7,321 nt of DNA from Peptococcaceae bacterium (lineage in GTDB: Bacteria > Bacillota > Desulfotomaculia > Desulfotomaculales > Desulfocucumaceae): positions 1-7,321 of the forward strand of contig JAAXTT010000074.1 of the NCBI GenBank assembly GCA_013336365.1, in the 5' to 3' direction. Positions 1 to 5,974 of this stretch are shown here, in pieces. Each line of letters starts with the position of its first letter. Position 1 is the stretch's first letter. Position numbers and translations under genes: made by a program. The notes beneath the pieces are model-generated. The model made no database searches, was not told the DNA's origin, and saw only the letters and a program-made list of their open reading frames with translations.

Positions 1-1
1 G

Positions 2-373
2 GGTACTAATCCTGATGCCAGTATCAAGGCTGTGGATGCCTTCCCCGGACCATTGGTTTTGATTGCAGGAGGGAGAAACAAGGGCAATAATTTTGAGGGT
101 TTTCTCAGGACTGCCTATCCTAAAACAAGAGCTTTGGTAGTATTGGGCGAGTCCGGACTCGAGTTGATGGAGGCAGCTGAAAAGGTTGGCATAAAGAAAA
201 TAATTAGAGCAGAAAGCTTTAAAGAGGCAGTAGAGCTGGCAAGTCAGGCAGCTCAAGATGGAGATGTAGTTTTGCTTTCCCCGGCTTGTGCCAGCTGGGA
301 TATGTTTAATAATTTTGAAGAAAGAGGAAATTTGTTTAAAGAAATAGTTGGCAAGCTAAAGTCAGAGATTTAA
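2..373 (+). CDS. murD: UDP-N-acetylmuramoylalanine--D-glutamate ligase MurD, C-terminal part (5' end outside window)
   Basis: Cytoplasmic ATP-dependent ligase that adds D-glutamate to UDP-MurNAc-L-Ala in peptidoglycan precursor synthesis. Only the last 123 residues are present; the frame is open from base 2 and ends at TAA 371-373. The fragment starts at the Mur-ligase hinge motif GTNPDA (residues 1-6 of the fragment), followed by LVLIAGG and the C-terminal Rossmann-like domain that binds the incoming amino acid. The MurD signature LLSPACASWDMF, then NFEERG and F, lies near residues 90-110. The stretch GGRNKG replaces the more usual GG-x-D-K/R-G, a mild change at a variable place. It is followed after 40 nt by the SEDS gene, the usual dcw order. 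The internal ATG at position 32 is not a start, because conserved MurD sequence continues upstream of it. Identification is firm from motifs and neighbours; nothing can be said about the ATP-binding domain, which lies outside. Confidence 0.96.
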   Translation, partial: GTNPDASIKAVDAFPGPLVLIAGGRNKGNNFEGFLRTAYPKTRALVVLGESGLELMEAAEKVGIKKIIRAESFKEAVELASQAAQDGDVVLLSPACASWDMFNNFEERGNLFKEIVGKLKSEI

Positions 374-407
374 TTTCAGGTGTATATGTACTAATTGATA
401 ACAAATT

Positions 408-416
408 AAGGAGGTG
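408..416 (+). promoter_or_regulatory. Strong Shine-Dalgarno site overlapping the annotated GTG start of the SEDS gene
   Basis: The nine bases AAGGAGGTG match the 16S rRNA anti-Shine-Dalgarno sequence almost perfectly. The only canonical start codon near the expected N-terminus, GTG 414-416, lies inside this site, so it cannot be used with normal spacing. In frame, CTG is at 417 and ATA at 423; the ATA sits 8 nt after the GGAGG core, the preferred distance. The site therefore argues that translation begins a little downstream of 414, at a non-standard codon. Confidence 0.7.
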
Positions 417-1538
417 CTGAAAATAACTAACAACAGGAGATCTCCTGATTTTGTGATTTTTATAACAGTTATGATGCTGGTAAGTATCGGCATTGTGATG
501 ATTTTCAGCTCCAGTAGCTATTATGCCATGTTGCCTCCCTACAATAATCCTTTTTTGTTTTTGTTTAAGCAGGTTATCAGTGTTCTGATAGGGTTGGGTT
601 TGATGGTTTTCATGATAATTTTTGATTATCACAGGCTGAAAAAATTGGCACCGATGCTCTTAGGAGTCAGTATTCTTTTTTTGCTTCTAGTACTTACTCC
701 CTTGGGAGATGAGCGGCTCGGGGCTCAAAGATGGATTGATCTGGGGGTTTTTGATTTTCAGCCATCTGAATTTGCTAAGGTCTGTATGATTTTATTTTTG
801 GCGGCGGGATTGTCAAGAAAAGGTCTTAAAATTGAAAAATTCAAAGAAAGTGTCCTGCCTTTTCTTATATTGATAGGTATTTTTGCAGGACTGATTTTAG
901 CTGAGAATGATTTGGGAACTGCAATAACGTTGACGGGTACAGCACTTGTTATTTTTTACTGTGCCGGTGTTCGACTTTTTACCCTGGGATCCATTATTTT
1001 TTGTGGAATCAGTTTGGCTGGTGCAGCTATTTTTTTAGAGGATTATCGAAGAGAAAGATTTCTTTCTTTTTTGAATCCCGAAGGTGATCCCGGGGGAGCA
1101 GGTTGGCAGATTCTTAATTCACTTATGTCCATAGGTTCAGGAGGATTTTTGGGAACCGGCCTCGGTCAGGGCCGACATTCCAAGTTTCTTTACCTTCCGG
1201 AAAGACAGACAGATTTTATTTTTGCAGCTATTGGAGAGGAATTAGGCTTTATTGGAGCATCTTTGGTAATACTGTTATTTGTATTGTTTGTTTGGAGGGG
1301 ATTGAAGATAGCTGCAGCGGCCCCTGACAGTTTTTCAAGCCTATTGGCAATAGGCATTGTTTCAAGTGTTGCCCTTCAAGCAATAATCAATATCGGGGTT
1401 GTTACAAATTTGCTTCCGGTTACCGGGATTACTTTACCCTTTGTCAGCTATGGTGGAAATTCAATGATCTTCAGCCTACTAAGTGTAGGAGTATTGTTAA
1501 ACATATCCCGTAGTATTTCAACAAATAAAAATATATAG
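414..1538 (+). CDS. ftsW: SEDS-family peptidoglycan glycosyltransferase FtsW/SpoVE
   Basis: Polytopic membrane protein of the SEDS family (FtsW, RodA, SpoVE), which polymerises lipid II together with a class B penicillin-binding protein. The 374 residues hold about ten hydrophobic segments (roughly 13-35, 46-70, 78-97, 116-133, 147-163, 168-184, 188-208, 278-297, 308-331, 340-363). Family motifs in order: GAQRW near 103 with QPSEFAK at 116-122, ENDLGTA at 164-170, GGFLGTGLGQG at 243-253, YLPERQTDFIF at 260-270 and LPFVSYGGNS at 341-350. Asp267 in TDFIF aligns with the Asp considered catalytic in RodA/FtsW. The usual QPDLGT/EPDLGT motif has Asn165 in place of Pro. The N-terminal RRSPDF resembles Bacillus SpoVE. 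Whether the protein serves vegetative division (FtsW) or spore cortex synthesis (SpoVE) cannot be decided from this window. GTG 414 is given as start by convention but overlaps the ribosome site; the true start may be CTG 417 or ATA 423. Confidence 0.95.
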   Translation: MLKITNNRRSPDFVIFITVMMLVSIGIVMIFSSSSYYAMLPPYNNPFLFLFKQVISVLIGLGLMVFMIIFDYHRLKKLAPMLLGVSILFLLLVLTPLGDERLGAQRWIDLGVFDFQPSEFAKVCMILFLAAGLSRKGLKIEKFKESVLPFLILIGIFAGLILAENDLGTAITLTGTALVIFYCAGVRLFTLGSIIFCGISLAGAAIFLEDYRRERFLSFLNPEGDPGGAGWQILNSLMSIGSGGFLGTGLGQGRHSKFLYLPERQTDFIFAAIGEELGFIGASLVILLFVLFVWRGLKIAAAAPDSFSSLLAIGIVSSVALQAIINIGVVTNLLPVTGITLPFVSYGGNSMIFSLLSVGVLLNISRSISTNKNI

Positions 1539-1580
1539 TAGGATATTAGGGTCAAGACTGCCATTAAGGGGAGCACAAAA

Positions 1581-2693
1581 ATGAAATATATTGTAACCGG
1601 TGGTGGAACCGGTGGACATATTTATCCTGCCTTGGCAATTGCTCAAGGTTTAAGGGAAAGATTCGGAGCCGAGGTAATATATATTGGGAGCAAGAAGGGT
1701 CTTGAGTCTGAGATTGTTCCCGGAGAGGGACTATCCTTCAGGTCTATTGATCTGACCGGATTTAAAAGAAGGATTACTGTTGACAATATAATTACTTTAT
1801 GGAAAGCAGTAAAGGGTTACAAGGAAGCAAAAAAGATAATTAGTGAGATTTCTCCCTCAGCAGTTATCGGCACCGGTGGATACGTGAGCGGTCCGGTTAT
1901 CCTGGCAGCTTACAGGTTGGGAATACCTACGGTTATTCATGAGCAAAATGCGTTTCCCGGAATTACCAATAGGATTCTTGCAAGATTTGCTGATTTTGCG
2001 GCACTTACCTTTGAGGATGCCAAGAGATTTTTCCCTGCAGGTACAAGGCTAAGAATAACCGGACTACCTGTTCGCAAGGAGATATTTATTCGTGACAGAC
2101 AGGGCTCAAGGGAGGTCCTGGGACTTCCCGGACAGGATATGGTGGTTTTATCCTTCGGAGGCAGTCAGGGTGCTAAGACTATTAATACTGCAATGCTTTG
2201 GGTTTTTAAAAAATATGCCGGAAAAGAAGGAATTTCTTTTTTGCATGCAACCGGTTCTGATAATTATAAGTCATTTATGGAAGAATATAAGGCTATGGAT
2301 ATTCCTCCGGCAAAAAACATTGTTATCTCAGATTATTTTAGAGATATGCCAAAGGTTTATTCAGCAGCGGATTTGGTTGTTTCCAGAGCAGGTGCCGGCA
2401 CTATAGCGGAGATTACTGCTCAGGGTTTGCCTGCAATTTTTATTCCATATCCCTTTGCTTCAGAGAATCATCAAGAGCATAATGCTATGGCAATATCCGG
2501 AGCCGGTGGCGGGTGTCTTATCAAGAACAATAATCTTACTGGTGAGGTTCTTTTATCTGAAATTGAAAGGCTGGTCAGCTCTCCCGGCCTACTTAAGGAA
2601 ATGGGCAGAATCAGCGGAAGCTTGTCTAAACCGGCAGCATTGGATAATATTATTGATGGTATATCTGATATTTCCAAGGAGTTTTTTAGATAA
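1581..2693 (+). CDS. murG: Undecaprenyldiphospho-muramoylpentapeptide beta-N-acetylglucosaminyltransferase MurG
   Basis: Peripheral membrane GT28/GT-B glycosyltransferase that transfers GlcNAc from UDP-GlcNAc to lipid I, giving lipid II, on the inner face of the membrane. The 370 residues are full length for the family. The N-terminal acceptor domain shows the glycine-rich loop GGGTGGHIYPA (7-17), GTGGYVSGP (97-105) and HEQNAFPGITNR (120-131). The C-terminal UDP-GlcNAc domain shows SFGGSQGA (191-198), SRAGAGTIAEI (268-278), with Glu277 in the nucleotide-sugar site, and HQEHNA (297-302). ATG 1581 is preceded by AAGGGGAG at 1566-1573 with a 7-nt spacer, a good ribosome site, and the protein begins right at the conserved first beta strand, so the start is secure. 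It lies 42 nt after the SEDS gene and 45 nt before murC, so it is probably cotranscribed. No odd residues were seen in the motifs. Confidence 0.98.
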   Translation: MKYIVTGGGTGGHIYPALAIAQGLRERFGAEVIYIGSKKGLESEIVPGEGLSFRSIDLTGFKRRITVDNIITLWKAVKGYKEAKKIISEISPSAVIGTGGYVSGPVILAAYRLGIPTVIHEQNAFPGITNRILARFADFAALTFEDAKRFFPAGTRLRITGLPVRKEIFIRDRQGSREVLGLPGQDMVVLSFGGSQGAKTINTAMLWVFKKYAGKEGISFLHATGSDNYKSFMEEYKAMDIPPAKNIVISDYFRDMPKVYSAADLVVSRAGAGTIAEITAQGLPAIFIPYPFASENHQEHNAMAISGAGGGCLIKNNNLTGEVLLSEIERLVSSPGLLKEMGRISGSLSKPAALDNIIDGISDISKEFFR

Positions 2694-2738
2694 ACCTTCA
2701 ATAAATAGTTTTTATCAGACAGGAGTTGGCGTAATTTT

Positions 2739-4133
2739 ATGAAAATCTCGGAAAGAGTACACTTTATAGGTATCGGTGGCGCTGGAATGAGTGGTTTGGC
2801 AACTATCTTAGTTGAGCTGGGTCATAAGGTGAGTGGCTCAGATATTAATGAAACGAAAGTAACTGAACGACTTCAGTCCAAAGGGGTGACCTTTAGCAGA
2901 GGCCATTATTCAAGGAATGTAGAGGGAGCAGAGTTAATTGTTGTTTCAACAGCCATAAAAAAAGATAATCCTGAATTGTTAAGAGCACTAGAGGAAGGAA
3001 AAACTATAATCCATCGGGGACAACTTCTGGCTTTGTTAATGAGCCGACAGAAGGGAATTGCGATAGCCGGTGCTCACGGAAAGACTACAACCACCTCAAT
3101 GATGGCAAGTGTCATGGAAAAAAACGGTTTGGATCCTACTATTGTTATCGGTGGAGAGCTTGCTGACATTGGAGGAAATGCGAAGCTTGGAAAAGGTCAA
3201 TATTTGGTTGCAGAAGCAGATGAAAGTGATGGCTCCTTTTTAAGGCTGGTTCCGGAGATAGTTGTGGTTACCAATGTTGAAAATGACCACTTGGATTATT
3301 ATGGAACAGTGGAGAAAATCAATGAGGCATTTATCAGTTTTCTATCTAAGGTCACGGATAGGGGTTTGGCTGTGGTATGTATAGATGACCCGGGAAATAA
3401 AGGGGTATTGAAACAATATACCGGTCCGTTAATTACCTATGGTATAGACAGTCCGAATGCTGATTATCTATTGAAGAATATTTCCTTTGAGGGGATGAGC
3501 ACTAGAGGTGAGGTTTATTTTAAGGGTCAGTTTTTAGGATCGCTTGTACTCACAGTCCCCGGACTTCATAATATCTTAAATGCCTTAGCTGTTGTGGCAG
3601 TGGGTATGCATATTGGTATGGACTTTAATTCCATATCAAAAAGCTTGACCACCTTTAAGGGTGCCGGCCGGCGCTTTCAATTAACAGGTGAGATTTCTGG
3701 AGTTATGGTAGTGGATGATTATGCCCATCATCCCACAGAAGTAAAGGCGGCTTTATCAGCCGCAAGCCAGGTGGGGGCATCCCGTGTTATTGCGTTATTT
3801 CAGCCCCATCGTTATTCCAGGACCTCACTGCTTCAGGAAGAATTCGGCAAAGCCTTTGAAAATTCAGATATAGTTATTGTTGATGACATTTATGCTGCTG
3901 GGGAAGAGCCGATTGAAGGAATAACTTCAGATATAATTATTGATGCAATAAGAAAAAATGGGCATAAGAATGTATATTACCTGGGTACCGGTGAAAAAAT
4001 ACTAGATTACCTTGAAGGCTTTGTTAAGTCAGGAGACCTTGTTATGACAATAGGTGCAGGAAATATCTGGTCAACCGGAGTAAGCCTGGTTGAAAGGCTG
4101 GCTCAATCTTCGGGGGGTAATAAAGATGCGTGA
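2739..4133 (+). CDS. murC: UDP-N-acetylmuramate--L-alanine ligase MurC
   Basis: Cytoplasmic ATP-dependent ligase that adds the first amino acid, L-Ala, to UDP-MurNAc. The 464 residues carry all three Mur-ligase domains: the UDP-binding loop HFIGIGGAGMSG (8-19), the ATP P-loop GAHGKTTTTS (111-120), the acidic motif AEADESDGSF (158-167), TNVENDHLDYY (178-188), GLHNILNALA (275-284), the C-terminal DDYAHHPTE (326-334) and FQPHRYSRT (354-362). The AHHPTE and PHRYSRT motifs distinguish MurC from MurD, MurE and MurF. ATG 2739 has AGGAG at 2721-2725, with a rather long 13-nt spacer, and starts just ahead of the first conserved strand. An in-frame earlier start is unlikely. The stop TGA 4131-4133 overlaps the murB start by 8 nt, so translational coupling is likely. 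In Bacillus subtilis murC is not in this cluster; its presence here fits Clostridia. Confidence 0.98.
   Translation: MKISERVHFIGIGGAGMSGLATILVELGHKVSGSDINETKVTERLQSKGVTFSRGHYSRNVEGAELIVVSTAIKKDNPELLRALEEGKTIIHRGQLLALLMSRQKGIAIAGAHGKTTTTSMMASVMEKNGLDPTIVIGGELADIGGNAKLGKGQYLVAEADESDGSFLRLVPEIVVVTNVENDHLDYYGTVEKINEAFISFLSKVTDRGLAVVCIDDPGNKGVLKQYTGPLITYGIDSPNADYLLKNISFEGMSTRGEVYFKGQFLGSLVLTVPGLHNILNALAVVAVGMHIGMDFNSISKSLTTFKGAGRRFQLTGEISGVMVVDDYAHHPTEVKAALSAASQVGASRVIALFQPHRYSRTSLLQEEFGKAFENSDIVIVDDIYAAGEEPIEGITSDIIIDAIRKNGHKNVYYLGTGEKILDYLEGFVKSGDLVMTIGAGNIWSTGVSLVERLAQSSGGNKDA
4112..4118 (+). promoter_or_regulatory. G6T tract serving as ribosome binding site for murB
   Basis: Six G bases followed by T lie 8 nt before ATG 4126, inside the last codons of murC. 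It is the only purine-rich block at proper spacing, so it decides in favour of ATG 4126. Pairing with the CCUCC of 16S rRNA would use a G-U pair. The run is also a possible slippage site: losing one G would place murC in the murB frame. Confidence 0.55.
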
Positions 4134-5037
4134 TCCAAATGAATATAAAGAATTCAGCAGGCTAACCAATGGTTCCCTACTGATTAATGAGCCGATGGAT
4201 AGACACACAAGCTGGAAGATAGGCGGTCCGGCAGATCTTTTTATTGAGCCTTCAGGAGTGGAGGAACTGAAAACCGCCTTGTTTTTAGCAGTTGAAAAGG
4301 GTATACCGGTTACTATCATTGGTGCCGGCACCAATCTTTTGGTTAGAGATGGTGGAATTGAGGGTATTGTTATCAAGATTTCCGGAGGTTTTTCTGAAAT
4401 AATTGCAGATAAAAATATTATTTCTGCCGGAAGCGGTGTAAAGCTAAACAGGATTGCGCTTTTTGCAAGGGATTCCGGGATCGGAGGTCTCGAGTTCCTT
4501 TCTGGGATACCGGGGACAGTGGGTGGTGCTGTAGTAATGAATGCAGGAGCTTACGGAGTCTCCCTAAGTGATATAATAAACCAGGTTTTTTGTATTGATT
4601 TTAAGGGAAATGAATATGTATATAGCTCTGATCAGTTAGACTGGGGTTATCGAAAAAGCATTTTTCAGGAAAAAGAATTGATTGTGACTAGGGTCTTACT
4701 GCAGGGTGAGGCAAAGGCTGAGTCACTTATTGCTGCAGATATGGAGAAGATAATCAGCAGTCGCAGGGAAAAACAGCCCCTGGAATATCCAAGTGCAGGC
4801 AGTGTTTTTAAAAATCCTTCAGGCAGTTATGCCGGAAGACTTATTCAGGAATCTCAATGTCAGGGAATGCAAATCGGTGATGCCCAGGTTTCATTAAAGC
4901 ATGCAAATTTCATTATCAACCGCGGCAACGCCACAGCCAGTCAGGTTTTAAGCCTTATTGACTTAGTCAGGGAAACCGTAAAAAGTAAAACAGGCTTTTC
5001 TTTGGAGGTAGAGATAAATATTTTAGGTAGATGCTGA
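4126..5037 (+). CDS. murB: UDP-N-acetylenolpyruvoylglucosamine reductase MurB (short, type II)
   Basis: FAD enzyme in the cytoplasm that uses NADPH to reduce UDP-GlcNAc-enolpyruvate to UDP-MurNAc, the substrate of MurC encoded just upstream. The 303 residues match the short type II MurB class. Seen in order: TSWKIGGPAD (28-37) opening the FAD domain, GAGTNLLVRD (66-75), the FAD-binding GIPGTVGGAVVMNAGAYG (127-144), WGYRKSIF (173-180), and YPSAGSVFKNP (221-231). Ser226 in the last motif is the expected proton donor, and Glu296 near the C-terminus is the expected conserved Glu. ATG 4126 overlaps the murC stop by 8 nt and follows a G6 tract; an in-frame TTG at 4090 would add 12 residues lying inside murC, lacks a ribosome site and is not preferred. 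After the TGA stop comes the longest gap in the window rather than murA, which follows murB in several related clusters. Confidence 0.97.
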   Translation: MRDPNEYKEFSRLTNGSLLINEPMDRHTSWKIGGPADLFIEPSGVEELKTALFLAVEKGIPVTIIGAGTNLLVRDGGIEGIVIKISGGFSEIIADKNIISAGSGVKLNRIALFARDSGIGGLEFLSGIPGTVGGAVVMNAGAYGVSLSDIINQVFCIDFKGNEYVYSSDQLDWGYRKSIFQEKELIVTRVLLQGEAKAESLIAADMEKIISSRREKQPLEYPSAGSVFKNPSGSYAGRLIQESQCQGMQIGDAQVSLKHANFIINRGNATASQVLSLIDLVRETVKSKTGFSLEVEINILGRC

Positions 5038-5046
5038 CTTGGGAAA

Positions 5047-5057
5047 TTACATTATAT
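5047..5057 (+). repeat. 11-bp direct repeat, copy 1
   Basis: TTACATTATAT, repeated exactly at 5083-5093 with starts 36 bp apart. Both copies lie upstream of the ftsQ promoter. Low sequence complexity makes chance possible in such AT-rich DNA. Confidence 0.5.
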
Positions 5058-5082
5058 TGATATATTTATGGCTAATTGAAGG

Positions 5083-5093
5083 TTACATTATAT
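5083..5093 (+). repeat. 11-bp direct repeat, copy 2, inside a short dyad
   Basis: Exact second copy of TTACATTATAT. It is part of the imperfect inverted repeat GTTACAT-TAT-ATGTAGC at 5082-5098, whose 7-bp arms match at six positions. Its place about 20 bp upstream of the -35 box is compatible with a regulator site, but the first repeat copy does not have the second dyad arm. Confidence 0.4.
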
Positions 5094-5115
5094 GTAGCTC
5101 TTTTTTGTTTAAAGA

Positions 5116-5143
5116 TGGACAAGTATATTGGGGTTGATATAAT
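5116..5143 (+). promoter_or_regulatory. Predicted sigma-A promoter with extended -10, driving ftsQ
   Basis: A -35 box TGGACA (5116-5121, five of six consensus bases) and a perfect -10 box TATAAT (5138-5143) are separated by 16 bp. The bases TGA directly before the -10 box give the extended -10 TGn motif. Transcription would start near 5150, leaving a leader of about 30 nt before ATG 5179. This would let ftsQ and the genes after it be transcribed apart from the mur genes upstream. Confidence 0.7.
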
Positions 5144-5178
5144 AATTATGATAATAGGATGTAGCAGGCGGGTATTAT

Positions 5179-5898
5179 ATGGAAAAAAAATCTTCAGGAT
5201 TAAATAAAATAAAGAGGATATTGGTATTAATATTTTTTTTGTCAGGTATTTATGTCCTTGCCCAATCATCTTTTTTCAAGGTTAAAGAAATCAGAGTAAT
5301 AGGCAATAAAACCTTGTCTATAGAAAAAATAGTAACAAAATCTGAAATATATACCGGGGACAATATTTTTAAAATTGATCTCAAGACAAGTGAGGAAATG
5401 ATTATAACTATCCCTGAAATAAAGAGGGTGGATATGTCCAGGATATTTCCTGCAACGGTTGAGATAAAAATAGTGGAGAGAGAGCCACTGGTTTTATTGC
5501 CGATCCAAGGAGGTTTTGTTCAGGTTGATGAAGATGGTGTATGTCTCCGAAGCTCGGATCTAGTTTCGGATAAATTTCCGGTTATAACGGGAGTTGAATT
5601 CAAAAATCCAATACCAGGGAAGAAAATAGTATCAAAGTCTTTAGATAAAGGAATAATGACAGTAAAGGCATTTCCCAAGGTTTTATTGTCGCTTATTTCA
5701 GAAATAAATATTGAAGGCGATAAAATTATTGCCTATACTACAGATGGGATTCAATGCAGATTGGGTATGGCAGAGGATATGAAGAAGAAGGGTGAGGTTT
5801 TTCTCAAGGTTTTGGAGGAGTTAAAAGTCAAGGATAATAAAATAGAATATCTGGATCTTTCGTTGGCAGAATCTCCGGTGGTTAAATATGCCAAATAG
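5179..5898 (+). CDS. ftsQ: Cell division protein FtsQ/DivIB
   Basis: Bitopic membrane protein of the divisome that, with DivIC/FtsB and FtsL, links early and late division proteins and activates septal wall synthesis. The 239 residues show a short basic cytoplasmic tail (1-13), one membrane segment (about 14-30), then an extracellular POTRA domain (about 33-102) beginning FFKVKEIRVIGN and ending IKIVEREP, and a beta domain (about 103-235) with VQVDEDG, the family's typical start. The C-terminus is short, without the long gamma tail found in some DivIB proteins. ATG 5179 is the only usable start, since an in-frame stop lies at 5155; its ribosome site AGGCGGG (5166-5172) is moderate. It has a strong promoter candidate of its own and is followed by a DUF881 gene after 76 nt. 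Sequence identity in this family is always low, so the call rests on architecture and position. Confidence 0.93.
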   Translation: MEKKSSGLNKIKRILVLIFFLSGIYVLAQSSFFKVKEIRVIGNKTLSIEKIVTKSEIYTGDNIFKIDLKTSEEMIITIPEIKRVDMSRIFPATVEIKIVEREPLVLLPIQGGFVQVDEDGVCLRSSDLVSDKFPVITGVEFKNPIPGKKIVSKSLDKGIMTVKAFPKVLLSLISEINIEGDKIIAYTTDGIQCRLGMAEDMKKKGEVFLKVLEELKVKDNKIEYLDLSLAESPVVKYAK

Positions 5899-5923
5899 TA
5901 AAACCTTAAATATACTGTAAATA

Positions 5924-5951
5924 TTGAAGCTAAATAATATTGTAATATAAT
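5924..5951 (+). promoter_or_regulatory. Possible sigma-A promoter upstream of the first DUF881 gene
   Basis: TTGAAG (5924-5929, four of six -35 bases) and TATAAT (5946-5951, perfect -10) with a 16-bp spacer. Transcription would begin near 5958, just before the ribosome site at 5960-5967, so the leader would be very short. The region is AT-rich, so a chance match is quite possible. Confidence 0.4.
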
Positions 5952-5974
5952 CACATCCTAAAGGAGGTGTTATT

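Larger units (their letters stand above)
5038..5178 (+). other. 141-nt AT-rich gap between murB and ftsQ
   Basis: This is the longest non-coding stretch of the window. It holds two copies of an 11-bp direct repeat, a short dyad over the second copy, a T6 run at 5101-5106 and a near-consensus promoter. No GC-rich hairpin with a T tract was found, so no intrinsic terminator is called. Two short reading frames (5039-5137 and 5115-5207) lack ribosome sites and are not called as genes. Confidence 0.7.

Noticed and set aside
340..413. Sporulation (sigma-E type) promoter in the end of murD before the SEDS gene, as known for Bacillus spoVE
   Set aside because: I found no pair of boxes with convincing match and spacing, so the sequence does not settle FtsW versus SpoVE.
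336..632. 98-codon open frame on the minus strand
   Set aside because: It lies opposite the strongly supported SEDS coding sequence, has a composition typical of antisense translation, and shows no motif.
4090..4125. Upstream TTG start for murB
   Set aside because: The extra 12 residues only re-read the end of murC in another frame. No ribosome site precedes it, whereas ATG 4126 has the G6 tract at 8 nt.
5082..5106. Intrinsic terminator formed by the dyad and the T6 run after it
   Set aside because: The stem is AT-rich with 7-bp arms and one mismatch, and the T run starts several bases after it, so it is too weak to call.
5039..5137. 32-codon hydrophobic reading frame starting with TTG right after the murB stop
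   Set aside because: It has no ribosome site at proper spacing, and its hydrophobic character follows from AT-rich DNA. It also overlaps the predicted promoter, so it is most likely chance.
5115..5207. 30-codon frame with ATG 5115 overlapping the ftsQ start
   Set aside because: It lacks a Shine-Dalgarno site, covers the -35 and -10 boxes, and runs out of frame into ftsQ; no family resemblance is visible.
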